Of a DNA stretch of 64,000 nt, positions 1 through 12,579 are shown one piece after another; positions within the stretch are counted from its first letter, which is position 1; each line of letters begins with the position of its first letter. The position numbers and the translations under genes were made by a program. The DNA lies in NCBI RefSeq assembly GCF_036373705.1, contig NC_089864.1:4369001-4433000 (forward strand), written 5' to 3'. This stretch comes from Amia ocellicauda. Taxonomy: Eukaryota; Chordata; Actinopteri; Amiiformes; Amiidae. The notes under the pieces are model-generated. The model searched no databases, had not been told where the DNA came from, and was given only the letters and a program-made list of their open reading frames with translations.

Positions 1-2077
1 ATAGTGCAAATACACAGATGTGCAAATGAGCAAATAAATAATACACTGTATATATACACTGATCAAAGTGTCCGTGGGTTATTGTCAGCGCTGTTGTTGC
101 TGTGCTGTGGTCAGTGAGGGTGCTGGTCCTTGGCAGCGTCCGCATTACGGATCTGGGTGGCTTGGGGGTATTATTGCTCCCGAGACTCTCTGTGTTCACC
201 TTGGAGCTGCTGTAGCATTTCCTGAGCGCAGCAGTGGGGTGCACTTCCCAACCTGCAGGACATCTGCACCAGAAGGAGCAGGACTGATGCCAGGAGAATC
301 ATTAAGGATCCCAGCCACCCGTACAATGGGCTCCTCCTGGTGCAGATATCCTGCAGGTTGGAAAGTGCACCCCAGGTGGTGCTCTCAGCCAACCGCACCC
401 CTCCGTGCAGGGTCTTCAGTCCTCAGTATCTCGGGGCCATCCTAGACTTTCCAGACGTCTGAGGTGATGGAGGCGTTCCGTGTCGAGTCCTGTGTGCTGT
501 GAACGCTGAGGTGCTCACCCTCTCCTCTGGGCCCCCACTGATCCTGAGGAAGTGGTAATGTGTCAAAAATGTTTCAGTGAGCTACACTGAGCAAAGATAT
601 AAACAGTTTGTCCCAGCACAAGGGCACCTGTATAATGATATTATCTTGGCAAAGGAGAAATACCTCACTAACAGGGATGCAAACAAATCTGTGCACAACA
701 TTTTAAAGAAATAAGCTTTTTGTGCGACCCCTGTTGTGGAGCCGGCATGACTGGGTTAATGATCGCATTGAAACAAGTAAAACGAAACTGACGTGGGGGA
801 ATTGTTTCTTCTTCTTCTTCCTGTTTTTGAGTGAATACGGAGAAGTATAGAGTATATACTTTTTTGTGAAGACTTTTTGGGAGTTTTTGCGTGTGGGTGT
901 GTGTGAAGTGAGACTAAGAGTATAAATGCCTGGAACCGGTCCCTAAAATTACCCAATGTGGAAATTAGACAAGTGATTGTATATATATATATGAACTATA
1001 AGAAAATCACACACACAGAGACGTCCAATATACACACTGGTCTTGGCATGTATAATTCATGTAATTGCTGAAGCGAGTGTTGGTCGCCTCCTGGTGGTGA
1101 TTGTCTGTTTGTATTTATATGTATTGTAATATTTTTTGAATAATACTGATTCGTTTTTGTATTCTGTATAAATAAATTGTTACCTGTTGTCTTTTAATTC
1201 ACGTCTGTGGCTATTCTTATTTGTTTAAGAGGGGCCTGCACTGAGGAACCGGGCCTAGTTATCAGTACTGAGTTGGGTGATATTAAAGGGCTGCAGTCTA
1301 ATCAGAAGCTGCGTGTGTGACGTATGGTTCCATTTGTTACGTATTGTTTTTCGCCTTAAAGATGGAAATCCCTGGGGAGTTTATACATTGATGACACCTT
1401 CCGTTGTACCGACTAAATTATGTTGCTATAGCGTTGTGAGTCATTGAGTGTGAGTGGGAATTTCTTTAATTTTATTATTGTTCTATGATAAAAACCCCGA
1501 TGATTTTATGTTTATGCATTATGAGCGCACTGACAGTGCACGAGTTGTCGCCCAAGAGAGAAGAAACGCAAATCTGCGCAACCTTGTATCAACTGACCGG
1601 TAGGCCATCGTTACAGCTGCTTCTTGATTATTTCTAGGTTTGTATCGTAGTACGACACGATCTGTGTGTCCTGTATGTTTTAATCCGAATTGGGGTTAAG
1701 TGCAAATTATTTTCTGGATTCGCGACAGACTTGAAATTGTTTCTGTAATTGATCACATTGGAATCGAAATACATTGACCCACATTCTCGTGTGTGTCTAC
1801 TGCGTTTTCTTCGTAATTTGTCTCTACTTTCCTCTGAACACTATTTTGGATATAGTAAAAAGACGTAATTGGAGAAGTTTCTTTGCAGTAGTTATTTAAT
1901 GACTATATAAACTGGGAATCCCTGCCTGTGCAGGGCTCATGTTCTCCCTGTGTCCGCATCTCTGCGCAGCTCCACCAATGGGATCGGAGGGATTCTGCAG
2001 ATCTGCGCACATCTGCACTACAATAACGCGGCCATGGCGCTTAGCTTGACTGGCTCATTTTGTCTCAACAGGGCAGC
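1..2077. other. Upstream flank of the first Ig gene, no gene seen
   Basis: No supported coding region. The open frames at 68-445 and 756-956 lack family resemblance and splice context. The stretch holds a 41-bp imperfect inverted repeat (238-278 and 331-371) and AT-rich DNA. The last few hundred bases should include the promoter of the Ig gene that begins at 2,078, but no core element stands out. Confidence 0.5.
238..371. repeat. Inverted repeat, 41-bp arms with a 52-bp spacer
   Basis: Arm 238-278 and arm 331-371 are reverse complements with only about three mismatches. The spacer is 279-330. It could form a hairpin or be the trace of an inverted duplication. No element family was recognised. 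Confidence 0.8.
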
Positions 2078-5000
2078 ATGCTGTTGTACCTTTCCCTACT
2101 TTTGAACTTCATTTTAGGTAGGAGATTATTCATTTATTTTTAATTCTTTATCATTTAATTGTCGTTACATTAGTGCCTAAGTGTTGCTGTGACTCACTTT
2201 CTCCTCCCTCCCTCCATGTCTCTCAGTCTCCTCAGATCCTGTCTCAGTGTCAGTGAGATCTGGGGACTCTGTCACTCTGCCCTGTGATGGATCAGCCTAC
2301 AGGGGGACTCCTGAAGACCAGATCTACATTAAGTGGCAGACAGTGAACCAGAGAGTCTATGAGTTTGTCTATGGAAAGTCCTACCCCGGCCCTGGGTTCG
2401 AGGACAGAGCCGAGATTCCCATGGAAAGGATCAGACAAGGAGACTTCTCCCTGACTGTCGACAACACCTCCTCCTCTGATGGAGAGATATACGAGTGTTT
2501 CTGTGAGAGGAAGGGGAGCCAGCTACAGTTCCTTGGCAATGTTCGCCTCACCATTGCAGGTAAGAGTCTGATTTAGATCTGTGATTGCCATTTATACAGC
2601 ATTTAATTGTGATTTCCTGTGATTATAAAATAATACTTTTAATAGAAGTAATAGTGCAAAAGGTCAAAATAGTATTTAACAGTGAATGCCAGTGAACTTG
2701 AGTTACTGCTCATGCCTGTTAATTTCTGCTGCTGTAAGTCTGTGACCTTTTCTCAACCCGACTATTCAACTCACCACCACATTTGTGGGTTATGGGTACA
2801 ATCCCAGGTGGCGGGCACTGCTGTTGTACACTTGAGCAAGGTACTAAGAAACCCAGCTATATAAAGGGGTAATTGTATGTTAAAAGTCACCTTGGATAAT
2901 GCCGTATGCTAAGAAATATAATGTATAATACATAGGTAACAACCAAGAGTATAAGGCTATCAGACCGGGTTGTAAACAGAGGAACTATTTCATAAAATGT
3001 TAACGTGGTCTTTGCTGACACCTAATAATGAAATTCATACATTAAGAATTTAGCTGAATTAATATTATATGATTCTTCTCTATACTTCTGAAAATTACAT
3101 AGGGCCTATATTCACATGTAAGTTGTTGTTCACGAAATGTCATATTTTACAATTGGATAGCAGCATTTTTCGGCCTAAGTGTATGCCCTATTAAGCCCAC
3201 GTCATTCAATATCTTTAATCACTGTTGACTAAACGAAATTCGTTATGATTATAAAAATGAAAGCTCCTTATTGGTTTAGACTGGATAAAGACTGGATTTG
3301 CTTGTAAAAAATGGTCAGGTGGAAAGTATTGTTGTGAGAAAGTAGGGAAACCCAGAATAACATTGATATAAATAAATAATGGAAACCCCGGGGAGTACAC
3401 AGTGTCACAGTAACGAAAGCAAAAACATAAATTCATTAGCCTATATCAGAATATCAAACATGCAGTTTAATAACCTGATGCATAACGTAGGCCCAGATGT
3501 ATCCAATACAATGTTCTGTATAGAAAGACAACAATCCTGCAGGATACCATATTCTTTAGAAACAAAGTGAATAATAATTAAAGGGAAAACAACTGTCACC
3601 TGTCTATGTGCATTGACATTGGTGTGTTAAAGACCATCACCAATGTATGAGTAACATGTTATTGTAAAGAATCAGTGGGGAAAACCAATGGAAATCCCCC
3701 ATACCTTACACACAAGTCACATGATCCACACATCAAAACATTTGAACCAGTCAGTTTGTGTTTTACACTGCAGCCTGTAGTCTTGGGTTTCAGGTTTTAT
3801 TTGTCTTTCTCTCTGCAGGCCGTGAGGAGAGCAGCTCTGTCTCCTATGGGCAGCCCCTGAGCCTCCGTCTGTACAGCAGGGCATCTGTGAGAGTGCGGTT
3901 TAACCCTGCGGGCGCTGGAGCCTCTCTCCCAGTGTGTGCTGTAGATTGCGGCACCGTGACCCCTGACCCTGCCTATGGGCCCCGAGTCTCAGGGCAGGAG
4001 CAGGAGGTCACACTGTCTGCACTGACCTTCACTGACCAGGGCTCCTACACAGTGCTGGACTCCCAGAGCAGAGAGACCATCAGCACTGTGAACGTCACTG
4101 TGACAGGTAGGACAGGGGCCGGGCTCTACTGGAGATCAGGGCTGTGGTGAGAGACAGGACTCAGGCTGATGTTCTCCTGTTTCATCCTCTCAGCTCACAG
4201 AGACGCCCTCACCCTGCCGTCTGGAGCCTCGCTGTCTCTCCCGCTCTACTCTCCTGGGCCGGTGGAGGTGCTGTTCTTTGGGAAAGGTGGTGAATCCTCT
4301 CTCTCAGTGAGTTCTGTGGAGAACATTACACTGTTCAGTCCTGGCCCCGGGTACGAGCACAGAGTGTCAGTGCAGAACGGCTCTCTGACACTGCCCTTAC
4401 TCACAGCAGCTGACCAGGGCCAGTACACAGTGAGGGACTCCGGTACCAACCTCACCATCAGCACCGTCTCCGTCTCTCTCACTGACACACTGTCTATGGA
4501 AGGTAAGAGTCCTCCTTCTCCAGTAACACTACTCTGTTCCATGTACCCTCATCAGAATAAGATCCCTATAGAAATACCTGCATGTTATTCTGTGGAAATG
4601 CCTGCAGGTCAGGGATTCCCAGCCCTGTTCCAACCGAGCTCTCGGGTATTTAACTGAAACCTGAACCAAAATAATATTTTGCTTAATTTGACATTTTAAA
4701 CTGTTAAGTCTACAAGACATTTTAATTTGGATTTTTTATATAATTTAATATTTTATTTGAAATTTCCCAATCATTTAGAATGATTTAATAAACTCTAATT
4801 TGGGAAATAATTAACTAACAGTTTGCTCTTGCAAGGACGAAAGGTTTGCAAACTTGCAGGACGTTGATACAGGCCCAGGGTTGGGAATCCCTGCTATAGG
4901 AAAAGCTATAGGTGACCTGTAGACCTGTATCTGTTGAGGTTGTTTGGACAGTTTGGACTCCCTAGACAGTTTTTGATTCTCTCTATAATTAGGATTTAGA

Positions 5001-5225
5001 CCATTGTTCCTTTATTCATCTTTCCCTGTATTTTTATTTCCTGTCTCTCCCCCAGAGCCCGGCCTCTTTATCTGGACCTGGGTGGCATGTGTTGCTCTGA
5101 TCCTCACTCTGATGATAATGGCAGTGTGCGTTATTCACAGACTGGGGCCTAAGAGGAAACCCAAAGCTGGTATAAGTTCAATTTCCAGTAAGCTGCTGAT
5201 TTCCACCAAGTTGCCAGCAGTGTAA
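2078..5225 (+). CDS. Three-Ig-domain type I membrane receptor (Ig gene A)
   Basis: Proposed exons: 2078-2117, 2227-2559, 3819-4106, 4194-4502 and 5056-5225, all joined in phase 1, giving 379 residues. Exon 1 codes for a hydrophobic leader (MLLYLSLLLNFIL). Residues 14-124 form a V-type Ig domain with C33, W50 and C104 (IYECF). Residues 125-220 and 221-323 are two related Ig-like domains that keep the F-strand pattern DQGxYTV but have no cysteine at the canonical positions. Residues 327-350 are a transmembrane helix without charged residues, followed by a basic tail of about 28 residues with no tyrosine. A donor-like site inside the last exon (after 5169) leaves room for further tail exons, none of which I could place. 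An AATAAA lies at 5926-5931. The paralogue at 9,936-12,404 shares the architecture. The role is probably immune recognition or adhesion at the cell surface; family and ligand are unknown. Confidence 0.75.
2775..2925 (+). repeat. tRNA-derived SINE fragment in intron 2 of Ig gene A
   Basis: It has the internal SINE segment (gttgtacacttgagcaagg, then a tataaa-ggggtaa stretch) and the shared LINE-like tail (caccttggataatgcc). The tRNA-like head is missing, so it is 5' truncated. The same family recurs at 7.6, 26.9, 30.2 and 32.0 kb. Confidence 0.65.
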
Positions 5226-5925
5226 ATTACAACAACATATTATGAAGGAAATGTAAAGAAATCTTGGGGGAATGAAACACTCTGAAAAACACCAGAAGCG
5301 AAAGCTTATGAAAAACACTGCAACCGATGGGGATGGAAGTCCCACGCAGGCCGCAGAGCCCATGGAGCAGATCATGTACACTAAACACACTTCTAAAGGT
5401 ATAGGAAGGAAACATCACCTACATAACATGAGACAAAGGTTTTCTTTTCTGTGTTTAAAGTATTAAGAGAGATGTTGTGATTTAGGATAAATATGTAAAG
5501 TTCATTTTGATAACTTTAGTTAACATATATGTTTGTATGGAGCAGAAAATATGCACTGTGTCACTTTATACATTCGGATATATATTTTTTTAATATCTCC
5601 AATTCAAATGAACTGCATTTTGTATCACAAGACTATTTTGTTGTTGTTTTCTACTGCACTAATCTTACTGTGTTTGTAATAAAAAGACTCTCTTTGCACA
5701 TTAACAAAGGATTTATTGGACTGCTTTTAATCCATCCACCTTGCCTTTGGATCTCTCTACCCTTTCTCACAAACACTAATGGGGAAAAAAATGAAGGAAA
5801 CTTTTCAGAAAATATATCTGGGGAAGACAACAGCACGTTAGAGATGTTCAGAAATGAAAGTGAAAACAATTTGAGATGCTTTTAATAGAGCAGACACCAC
5901 TAACTGAACAAGTACCTACAAAGAA

Positions 5926-5931
5926 AATAAA
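5926..5931 (+). terminator. Polyadenylation signal candidate for Ig gene A
   Basis: AATAAA about 700 bases after the proposed stop codon, in AT-rich DNA. Intervening open frames look like 3' UTR noise. Confidence 0.4.
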
Positions 5932-6169
5932 GTGAACCACTCGATTGGTTATATACATCAGGAAAGACTACTGTTTTAGGGATTTGAAGTGACCAGGACA
6001 GACAGTCCATAGTCTATCTGTTCAGTGTTGTACCACAATGGACTCGAATCTTATGTTCTTCTCCAGGTACATATATACATTTTCTGATCTGGTCAATTAA
6101 TCAGACTCCCAGTACACCAGACCTGCAGAAACCCCCCATTTTTAAAAGATCAGAAAGTCCAAATTCACC

Positions 6170-6640
6170 CCATGCTTACTGAAGCACCTCCCACAAGTTG
6201 GATTGGCTTGATGGGCACTTCTTACATACCATACGGTCAAGCTGCTCCCACAACAGCTCAATAGAGTTGAGATCTTGTGACTGTGCTGGCCACTCATTAG
6301 ACAGAATACCTGCTGACTGCTTCTTCCCTAAATAGTTCTTGCAGTTTGGAGCTGTGCTTTGGGTCATTTTCCTGTTGTAAGAGGAAACTGGCTCCAAACA
6401 AGCTCCATCCACAGGGTATGGCATGACGTTGCAAAATGGAGTGATAGCCTTCCTTCTTCAAGATCCCTTTCACCCTGTACAAATCTCCCACTTTACCACC
6501 ACCAAAGCACCCCAGACCATCACATCACCTCCACCATGATTGACAGATGGCATCAAGCACTCCTCCAGCATCTTTTCATTTGGTCTGCGTCTCACAAATG
6601 ATCTTCTTTGTGATCTGAACACCACAAACTTAATCTTCAG
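6170..6640 (-). mobile_element. Tc1-like transposase relic
   Basis: Read on the minus strand, the translation shows Tc1 DDE-domain landmarks: a GGGDVMVWG-like block, a SYNRKMTQSTAP segment standing in for the usual QQDNDPKHT, and SQDLNSIELLWEQLD where intact elements have SPDLNPIEHLWD. The frame is interrupted and both ends are missing. This is an old inactive fragment. Confidence 0.85.
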
Positions 6641-7004
6641 TCATGATGAAAATAAACAATCAAAACTATGGATACTGAAATGCAGCACAGCCTCCATAAA
6701 CACTTTCTATTGGTTTTGAGGGTTTCAGCTAAACACAATTATTGGTTTATGAGATCTATGTTTCTCAGTGGGTGTGTGTTTGTTTCACCATGGCGCCGCT
6801 GCACATGAGAATCAATGTGGAGTCAGAAGTTTCCAGTAAAAACGAATGCACCATAACTATGTTAAAAAATACTCATAATTATAATAATGACTGTAAAACC
6901 AAATCACAAATATTTAGCCAATCTGTATGTGCCGATATTTATGTAAAAGGTCAATATCGTCCAATATGGGTGCTTCAATATATGTGTTGGCCCCTACTTC
7001 AAAT

Positions 7005-7052
7005 ACAAGGTTTTGTAAGTCGCCCTGGCTAAGGGCGTCTGCTAATAAATAA
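7005..7052 (+). repeat. LINE/SINE 3' tail (L2-like)
   Basis: The block gtaagtcgccctggctaagg followed by gcgtctgctaataaataaat is the shared 3' end of fish L2-like LINEs and their SINEs. Only the tail is preserved. Confidence 0.7.
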
Positions 7053-7572
7053 ATAATAGTAATGTGAAAATTAAGAAAACATTGTGTAAGATATTAACTG
7101 CAAGAAATGAAAACCAATTTGGCAACAATTTGAGTTGGAAAAAATACAAGCAGCAACAGTGCAAGTTTACTGTAGTAAGGTGTACAGGTTTCAAATCCCT
7201 GCTGTAGCCCAGAATACCCCCAAGTCTTACAGCAGCTTGACTAAAACTAACGTAATTAGACTAAAACTAACAAAGACTTTAGAATATTTTTGGAAGACTA
7301 AAAATAAAGAAAATTGCATGACTAAAATGTGACTATGGGTGTGTATTCGAGCTATGCCCAGTTCATCAGGTTGTATGGTTGTGTGTTTTTGCAGTGTGGT
7401 CAGCGGGCACAGCATTTAGAAATCATTTGAACCCGTGAATCCAGTACATGACTCAGCTCTCAATTCATTGTCGCGTAATGAGAGGCATTGTAGGATAGAG
7501 TGGGGTTTTGCCATAGGTGGCAGCAAGGTTAAATCACTTCTAATAAATGTTAAAAAAAATATATATAACAAA

Positions 7573-7690
7573 TGGCAGCAGTGTGGAATAGTGGTTAGTG
7601 CTCTGGACACTGGATTGGAAGATTGTAAGAGGTTGTAACAATGTCACCCTAGCTCAGGGTCGGTGCTAAGAAATGGGGTAATTATATTGT
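7573..7690 (+). repeat. tRNA-derived SINE, degraded
   Basis: It begins with the tRNA-like head ggcagcagtgtggaatagtg and gttagtgctctgg (A-box region) and continues into a decayed body. It belongs to the same family as the better copy at 32,017. Confidence 0.6.
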
Positions 7691-7869
7691 GTATGTACAC
7701 CTTTTTTTTTTTTAACATTACTGCCATAAAACACAATTAAATTGCTTGAAACTACCTTTAGTATACAATCTAATCCAGGCTAATGTCTATTTGTAGAGAT
7801 CGAGATTTTGCATGATTTACATATATAATGTCTGACCGTAGTCAGTAACATACCCAACAGGTTGGTTCA

Positions 7870-7990
7870 TTATGTATTTGTTGGCAAAGGCCTTTCTGCA
7901 GGGCAACTTAGAGGATACCAGAGCATTGCGCAAGTGCAATAATACAGTACAATATTTACAATTCAAGCACAATACAAGTAGTTTCAAATT
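7870..7990 (-). repeat. LINE (L2-like) 3' end, inverted
   Basis: The reverse complement of the shared LINE tail (ctgcagggcaacttag) is followed by a run rich in caagtgcaataatacagt, as in the LINE 3' UTR copies at 30,050 (-) and 41,870 (+). It is a fragment only. Confidence 0.55.
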
Positions 7991-7994
7991 TACA

Positions 7995-9705
7995 GAAGGG
8001 TAGATAAAGTCATAGCTCCTAGATCTAATACTAATAGCTAATTGTGTGTTGGTCAAAACATGAAAATGCACCCTAGATCTCAGACATTTTAGTTGACCTG
8101 ATCAAGACAACTAAATCAAACTGATTACTAAATTAACACTGGATATGAAACAGACAAGCCTAAGGTTTAAACGTGGAAACATTAAGTTACAAACTATATA
8201 CAACAGGCTTGAGTTTAGCATATTTAGTTATACATTTATGTTCTAAGGTGAAGAACACATAAGGACAGAGTTCAAAGCTTCAGTTTCCTAATCTTCTAGA
8301 ATGGAAAAAACAAAATGGAAATCTTATTACAAACAATATACAACCTATTTTCCCCAACCAATACATTTCTTTCTAGTGAACTTTGGTAGTCCCAAATTAG
8401 CAATAATGAAGAAACCGTTAATTTTGTATGTTCAATACGTGGCTAGAGAACAATAGAGCAGTGCATTCTCTAGAATTCAGATGGAGTTGCTGGAAATGCC
8501 GATTCAAGTAAATTATACAGGTCACCCTAAACTTCCTATTTCAAAAGCCCTCGGAACATTTTATTGACCTTTATGGTTATTGATCAATTAAGACTCACTT
8601 GATCTGTAAAAACACTGGTCTCTCTTTTCAAGTACTGGTTCAAAGTCACATCAAAATAACACAAGCTGGACTGAGGGCTCTCCAGGACCAGGCCTGGACA
8701 CCTCTGAGCCCAAGTGCAGCGTTTTCCCCACAGTAGTTTGAGGTTTTCATTCCAACTGTTGCCTTCGATAACACAAGTACCTCTTTAAAATTAGATCTGT
8801 ATGACAGTATTGAAGGTATTTTACACTGCTAAAGGAATTACCATGAAAACCTTTAGGTCTGCCTTTGTGATTCACATTTGGATATATAAACATGTACAAC
8901 AATTCAATACAGGTCTGTGGTCTCCCTCTGGGATGGCCTTGTATGCCCTCTGGAGTGTGGTAGTGGATGTGCCGGTGCCTCGTCTGCCCTCTTCGGGGGT
9001 GGTGGATGTGCCTCTTCTGCCCTCTGTAGTGTAGTGGATTTGCCTCATCTGCATCTGGATGCAAGAAGATTGTGATCAGCTTACTGATGGTGGCATGAAT
9101 AAGATAATGGGATAACCGTGCAAAACCCATCCTTGTAACATACTCAGAACTTATCTACAACAGCAAAGTACAAGTTGGTAATACTTCCCTTATGCTAATA
9201 CTTGCTCTTATGTTCACATCTTCTTGGCTGAATTTCTCCTGTGCTTTCCACGGTCTGGTCTCCATTGGCTGCTGACAAGTGCTCTTGATCTCTGGCCTCA
9301 GATTGAAAAAATACTGTACATTTATTTAGGCAAAGCGAGAGTCCATTGGGCTGGCTAATGCCTATCGATCTATATTATATATGCATCTGTGAACACATGG
9401 CTCAATTGGTTTGCCTCACAAGAGTGTAGTGGGTGACTGAATTACCTACCTAGACCTACCTGCGCTCTAATTTAGAAAGTTGGTTCACTCTTCAGAAGCT
9501 TCCATAAAAGGATTTAAATGGTTTTATCAAGTTCTATTTTTAATACAACTATGGGTAAATTGTTTCAATGCAAAAATATTGACATGAAAGAACGAAATAC
9601 TGGGTTTAAATCACAAATGTAGTGGAGGGTGGAAACGCCACATATGGATTTACTTTGGGTTTCTCAAATAAATATATTGGGTTGGTTTGGTGCTACTTGT
9701 GTATT
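7995..9705. other. Intergenic DNA between convergent Ig genes
   Basis: No coding region or element was recognised. At 8930-9050 there is a short run of related pieces (gtggatgtgcc, cttctgccctc) that may be a small decayed tandem repeat; it accounts for the open frames seen there. Confidence 0.4.
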
Positions 9706-9711
9706 TTTATT
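9706..9711 (-). terminator. Polyadenylation signal candidate for Ig gene B
   Basis: AATAAA on the minus strand about 225 bases after the stop codon of Ig gene B. Confidence 0.45.
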
Positions 9712-9935
9712 TCTGGCAGCACTGCCCAGAGCTTCATTACACAGTCGGCTAAATTGTCATGGTCAGATTTCATATTTTGTAAATTTTTCAGAAATTATAT
9801 TTGTCAAAATAGATTTTCTGGAACCACGCTCTCCATTTAAACATTGCGTTTATGGGAAAAGCAGTCTTGACTAATGTCGCCAGTCTCAGAACCAATTACA
9901 ACGCAACTTCGGTGGATTGCTGCATCTGCTGCATC

Positions 9936-12404
9936 TTAGTATGCACCATTGCCATCCCGTTTTTTCAAAATGTATACGCATAGCACAAAACCACCACAGA
10001 CGGACAGCAGCACTCCAACAACTATACAAGCCACATTACTGGAGGACAGTCCAACATCTGAAACAAGAGGAATAACAAACAAAATGATCTAAATGGATCT
10101 CACAAACACACACAGACTCAGGAGGGGGAGAAAAAAAAGTTAATTCACACAGACACTGGGCTATGGAACTGAAGTTGAGATGTTTACACAATTTAAGTAG
10201 CCTAACTGACTAATGTTGTGCTTGGTGTCTTGGATTATGTGGTGATCAGTGTGAAGCGATGAAACCAGCAAACAAACATGGCATCACCAGAAATATTTAC
10301 CAAAAAAATAAAAACCTACATTTTAAATTCTTAGGATTTATTTTCTATTTATTCCTTATGTAAAGATCTAAATGACCAACTTAATGCATGTCCTACAGCA
10401 CACATCATAAAATATACAATACATATAAAATAATGCCCATTTACTTTAAAGAATTAATAAAATCTGTCAATGTGAAGCCCTTAAAAATTACAGCAACAAG
10501 AAAGTTTCTCACCTTCCAGAGACACAGAGACGGTGCTGACTGTGTCCCCCTGCAGGTCCCTCACTGTGTACTGGCCCTGGTCAGCTGCTGTGAGTGAGCG
10601 CAAGGTCAGAGAGCCGCTCTGCACTGACACTCTGTGCTCGTACCCGGGGCCAGGACTGAACATTGTGTCCCTCTCCAGAGTGCACACCGAGACAGAGGCT
10701 CCCTCTCCTGCAGAAGCAAACAGCACCTCTACTGGCCCAGGAGAGAGGAGCGGGAGAGACAGCAAGGCTCCAGACAGCAGAGTGAGGTTTGCAGTGTGAG
10801 CTGAGAAAAAATAGGAGCAGGTCATTATTGCGATCAGCATCATCAAGATTTCAATTAATGCGAGACATCTCAGGCTTCAAAAAACTGCACAGAAGTTGAC
10901 ATCACAGCAAATCACATCATCCATCCATTTTTTAAATGGATTTCTGGCAAGGGTTGCGGGGAAGCTGGAGCTGATCTTGGCAGGCATAGGACACAAGGCA
11001 GGAATAAACCCAGGCTGGTGCAAGTGCATTGGGTTTTACTCATTAGAATAACTTGTAACAAGATTAAGTTAGTTTTTTTTTTTTTTTTTTTTTAATATTT
11101 TTTTATTATTTATTTTTTTAATGTTCTCAAGTACAAACAATCGTATGTATACACTAAATTGGCACTTTCGTACTAGTGTGCATACGGAGACCCCGGTGGT
11201 GGCTGAAAGTTGACCCTGATCAAAAGGCAGAGTAAAAGTAATAACCCCCCCAAGTCTGGGTCCTACCTGTCACAGTGACGTTCACAGTGCTGATGGTCCT
11301 GCTCTGGGAGTCCAGCACTGTGTAGGAACCCTGGTCAGTGAAGGTCAGTGCAGACAGTGTGACCTCCTGCTCCTGCCCGGAGACTCGGGGCCCATAGGCA
11401 GGGTCAGGGGTCACGGTGCCGCCCTCTACAGCACACACTGGGAGAGAGGCTCCAGCGCCCGCAGGGTTAAACCACACTGTCACAGCTGCCCTGCTGTACA
11501 GACGGAGGCTCAGGGGCTGCCCATAGGAGACAGAGCTGCTCTCCTCATGGCCTGTGGAGAGTTATGCATCCAAACCAGTTAACAGATGAAGTTTGACATC
11601 CAAGTTATATTAATGTACATTTTATAATTGTATCTTACATTTATTTAATCTATTAAATTGGAGATTTCAAGTTATATGTTAATGGATAATTGATAAACAA
11701 CTTTTCAGTAGCTTAAGGCTGAAATAATAACGGAACAAAGAATCAACTCATGTTCAGTGAAGGACACTGTGGAGGACAGATGTGGAGAGGACTGGTGTTG
11801 ACTCCTCTCTCACTGACTCCAGGTGGTGCAGTCTTGGTACAACACAGAGACAGAATGAAACATTAAATAAAGTTACATCACAAGGATAACACTGTTGAAA
11901 GATGGTAGCAATGAAAAAAAAAAACTGATCTGGAAGCATGTTTTTCCACCACTGAATTATACTCTGGTGTTGATTAACTACATTGCGTTGGATCTGGAGC
12001 AGTTCCAAAATGTGGAGGAAAAAATTAAAGCCATCCTTAGAATTGAACAAACAAAAACAGCATACCTGTAACAGTGAGATTAACCCTTCCAAGAGAACTG
12101 CCCCGTTCACTTCCTCTCTGATGGGAACACCTATAAAACCTCTGGTCAGAGGACAGTGTGTGGTTGAGGATCAGGGAGAAGTCCCCCAGTTGGATCTTTT
12201 CCAGAGGAATCTCAGTTCTGTTCTCAAACCCAGGACCAGGGGTGGAATTGCCATAGATAAACTCATAAACAGGGATTTCATCCGTCTCCCACTTAATGTA
12301 GGTCTGCTCTATAGGAGTCCCTCTGTAGGCTGATCCATCACAGCGCAGAGTGACAGAGTCCCCGACTCTCACCGACACTGAGACAGGAACTTGAGATACA
12401 GAGA
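9936..12404 (-). CDS. Three-Ig-domain membrane receptor (Ig gene B), leader exon not found
   Basis: Minus-strand exons: 12404-12066 (V domain), 11551-11267, 10800-10513 (two cysteine-less Ig-like domains) and 10057-9936 (transmembrane exon and stop), all in phase 1 with good acceptors and donors. The V exon starts in phase 1, so an upstream leader exon is required; I could not locate it. The V domain has RCDGSAYRGTP, YIKWET and FYRCSHQ, close to gene A. The second and third domains end in DQGSYTV and DQGQYTV. The last exon codes for DVGLSSSNVACIVV, a hydrophobic helix, then a short tail (LKKRDGNGAY). Its transmembrane helix is uncharged and there is no ITIM, although the final tyrosine is terminal. 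A minus-strand AATAAA lies at 9711-9706. Presumably a surface recognition protein and tandem-inverted paralogue of gene A. Without exon 1, an expressed gene is likely but not proven. Confidence 0.72.
10915..11010 (+). repeat. Common fish interspersed repeat fragment
   Basis: The pieces catccatccattttttaaatgg and ggttgcggggaagctggagc, then caggcataggacacaaggca, follow the widespread fish repeat that reads CATCCATTTTC ... GGGAGCTGGAGCCTATCCCAGC. It lies in an intron of Ig gene B and is followed by a poly-T/AT run (11,070-11,125). Confidence 0.55.
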
Positions 12405-12579
12405 CTGAGAAACACAGCACCAGAATAAGGCCACCACAAACTTCACACACAATGGAGAGAATTAATCACAGAGTAAGATATGTCGAACGTCACACACAAT
12501 TTAACAAAATTTGACCGTGGAATAATTATGCTGTCCCCAGATACCTGGCAAATGTGATGTGCATTAGCTTCACTGTATT

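Noticed and set aside
720-1270. Possible solo LTR (TG start, TATA-like box, AATAAA-like signal, CA end)
   Set aside because: No matching target duplication, no partner LTR and no internal element were seen; the signals are too common in AT-rich DNA.
5272-5466. Possible cytoplasmic exon of Ig gene A (KHSEKHQKRKLMKN..., DGDGSPTQAAEPMEQ)
   Set aside because: No acceptor with a pyrimidine tract gives the required phase-1 start, so it was left out of the model.
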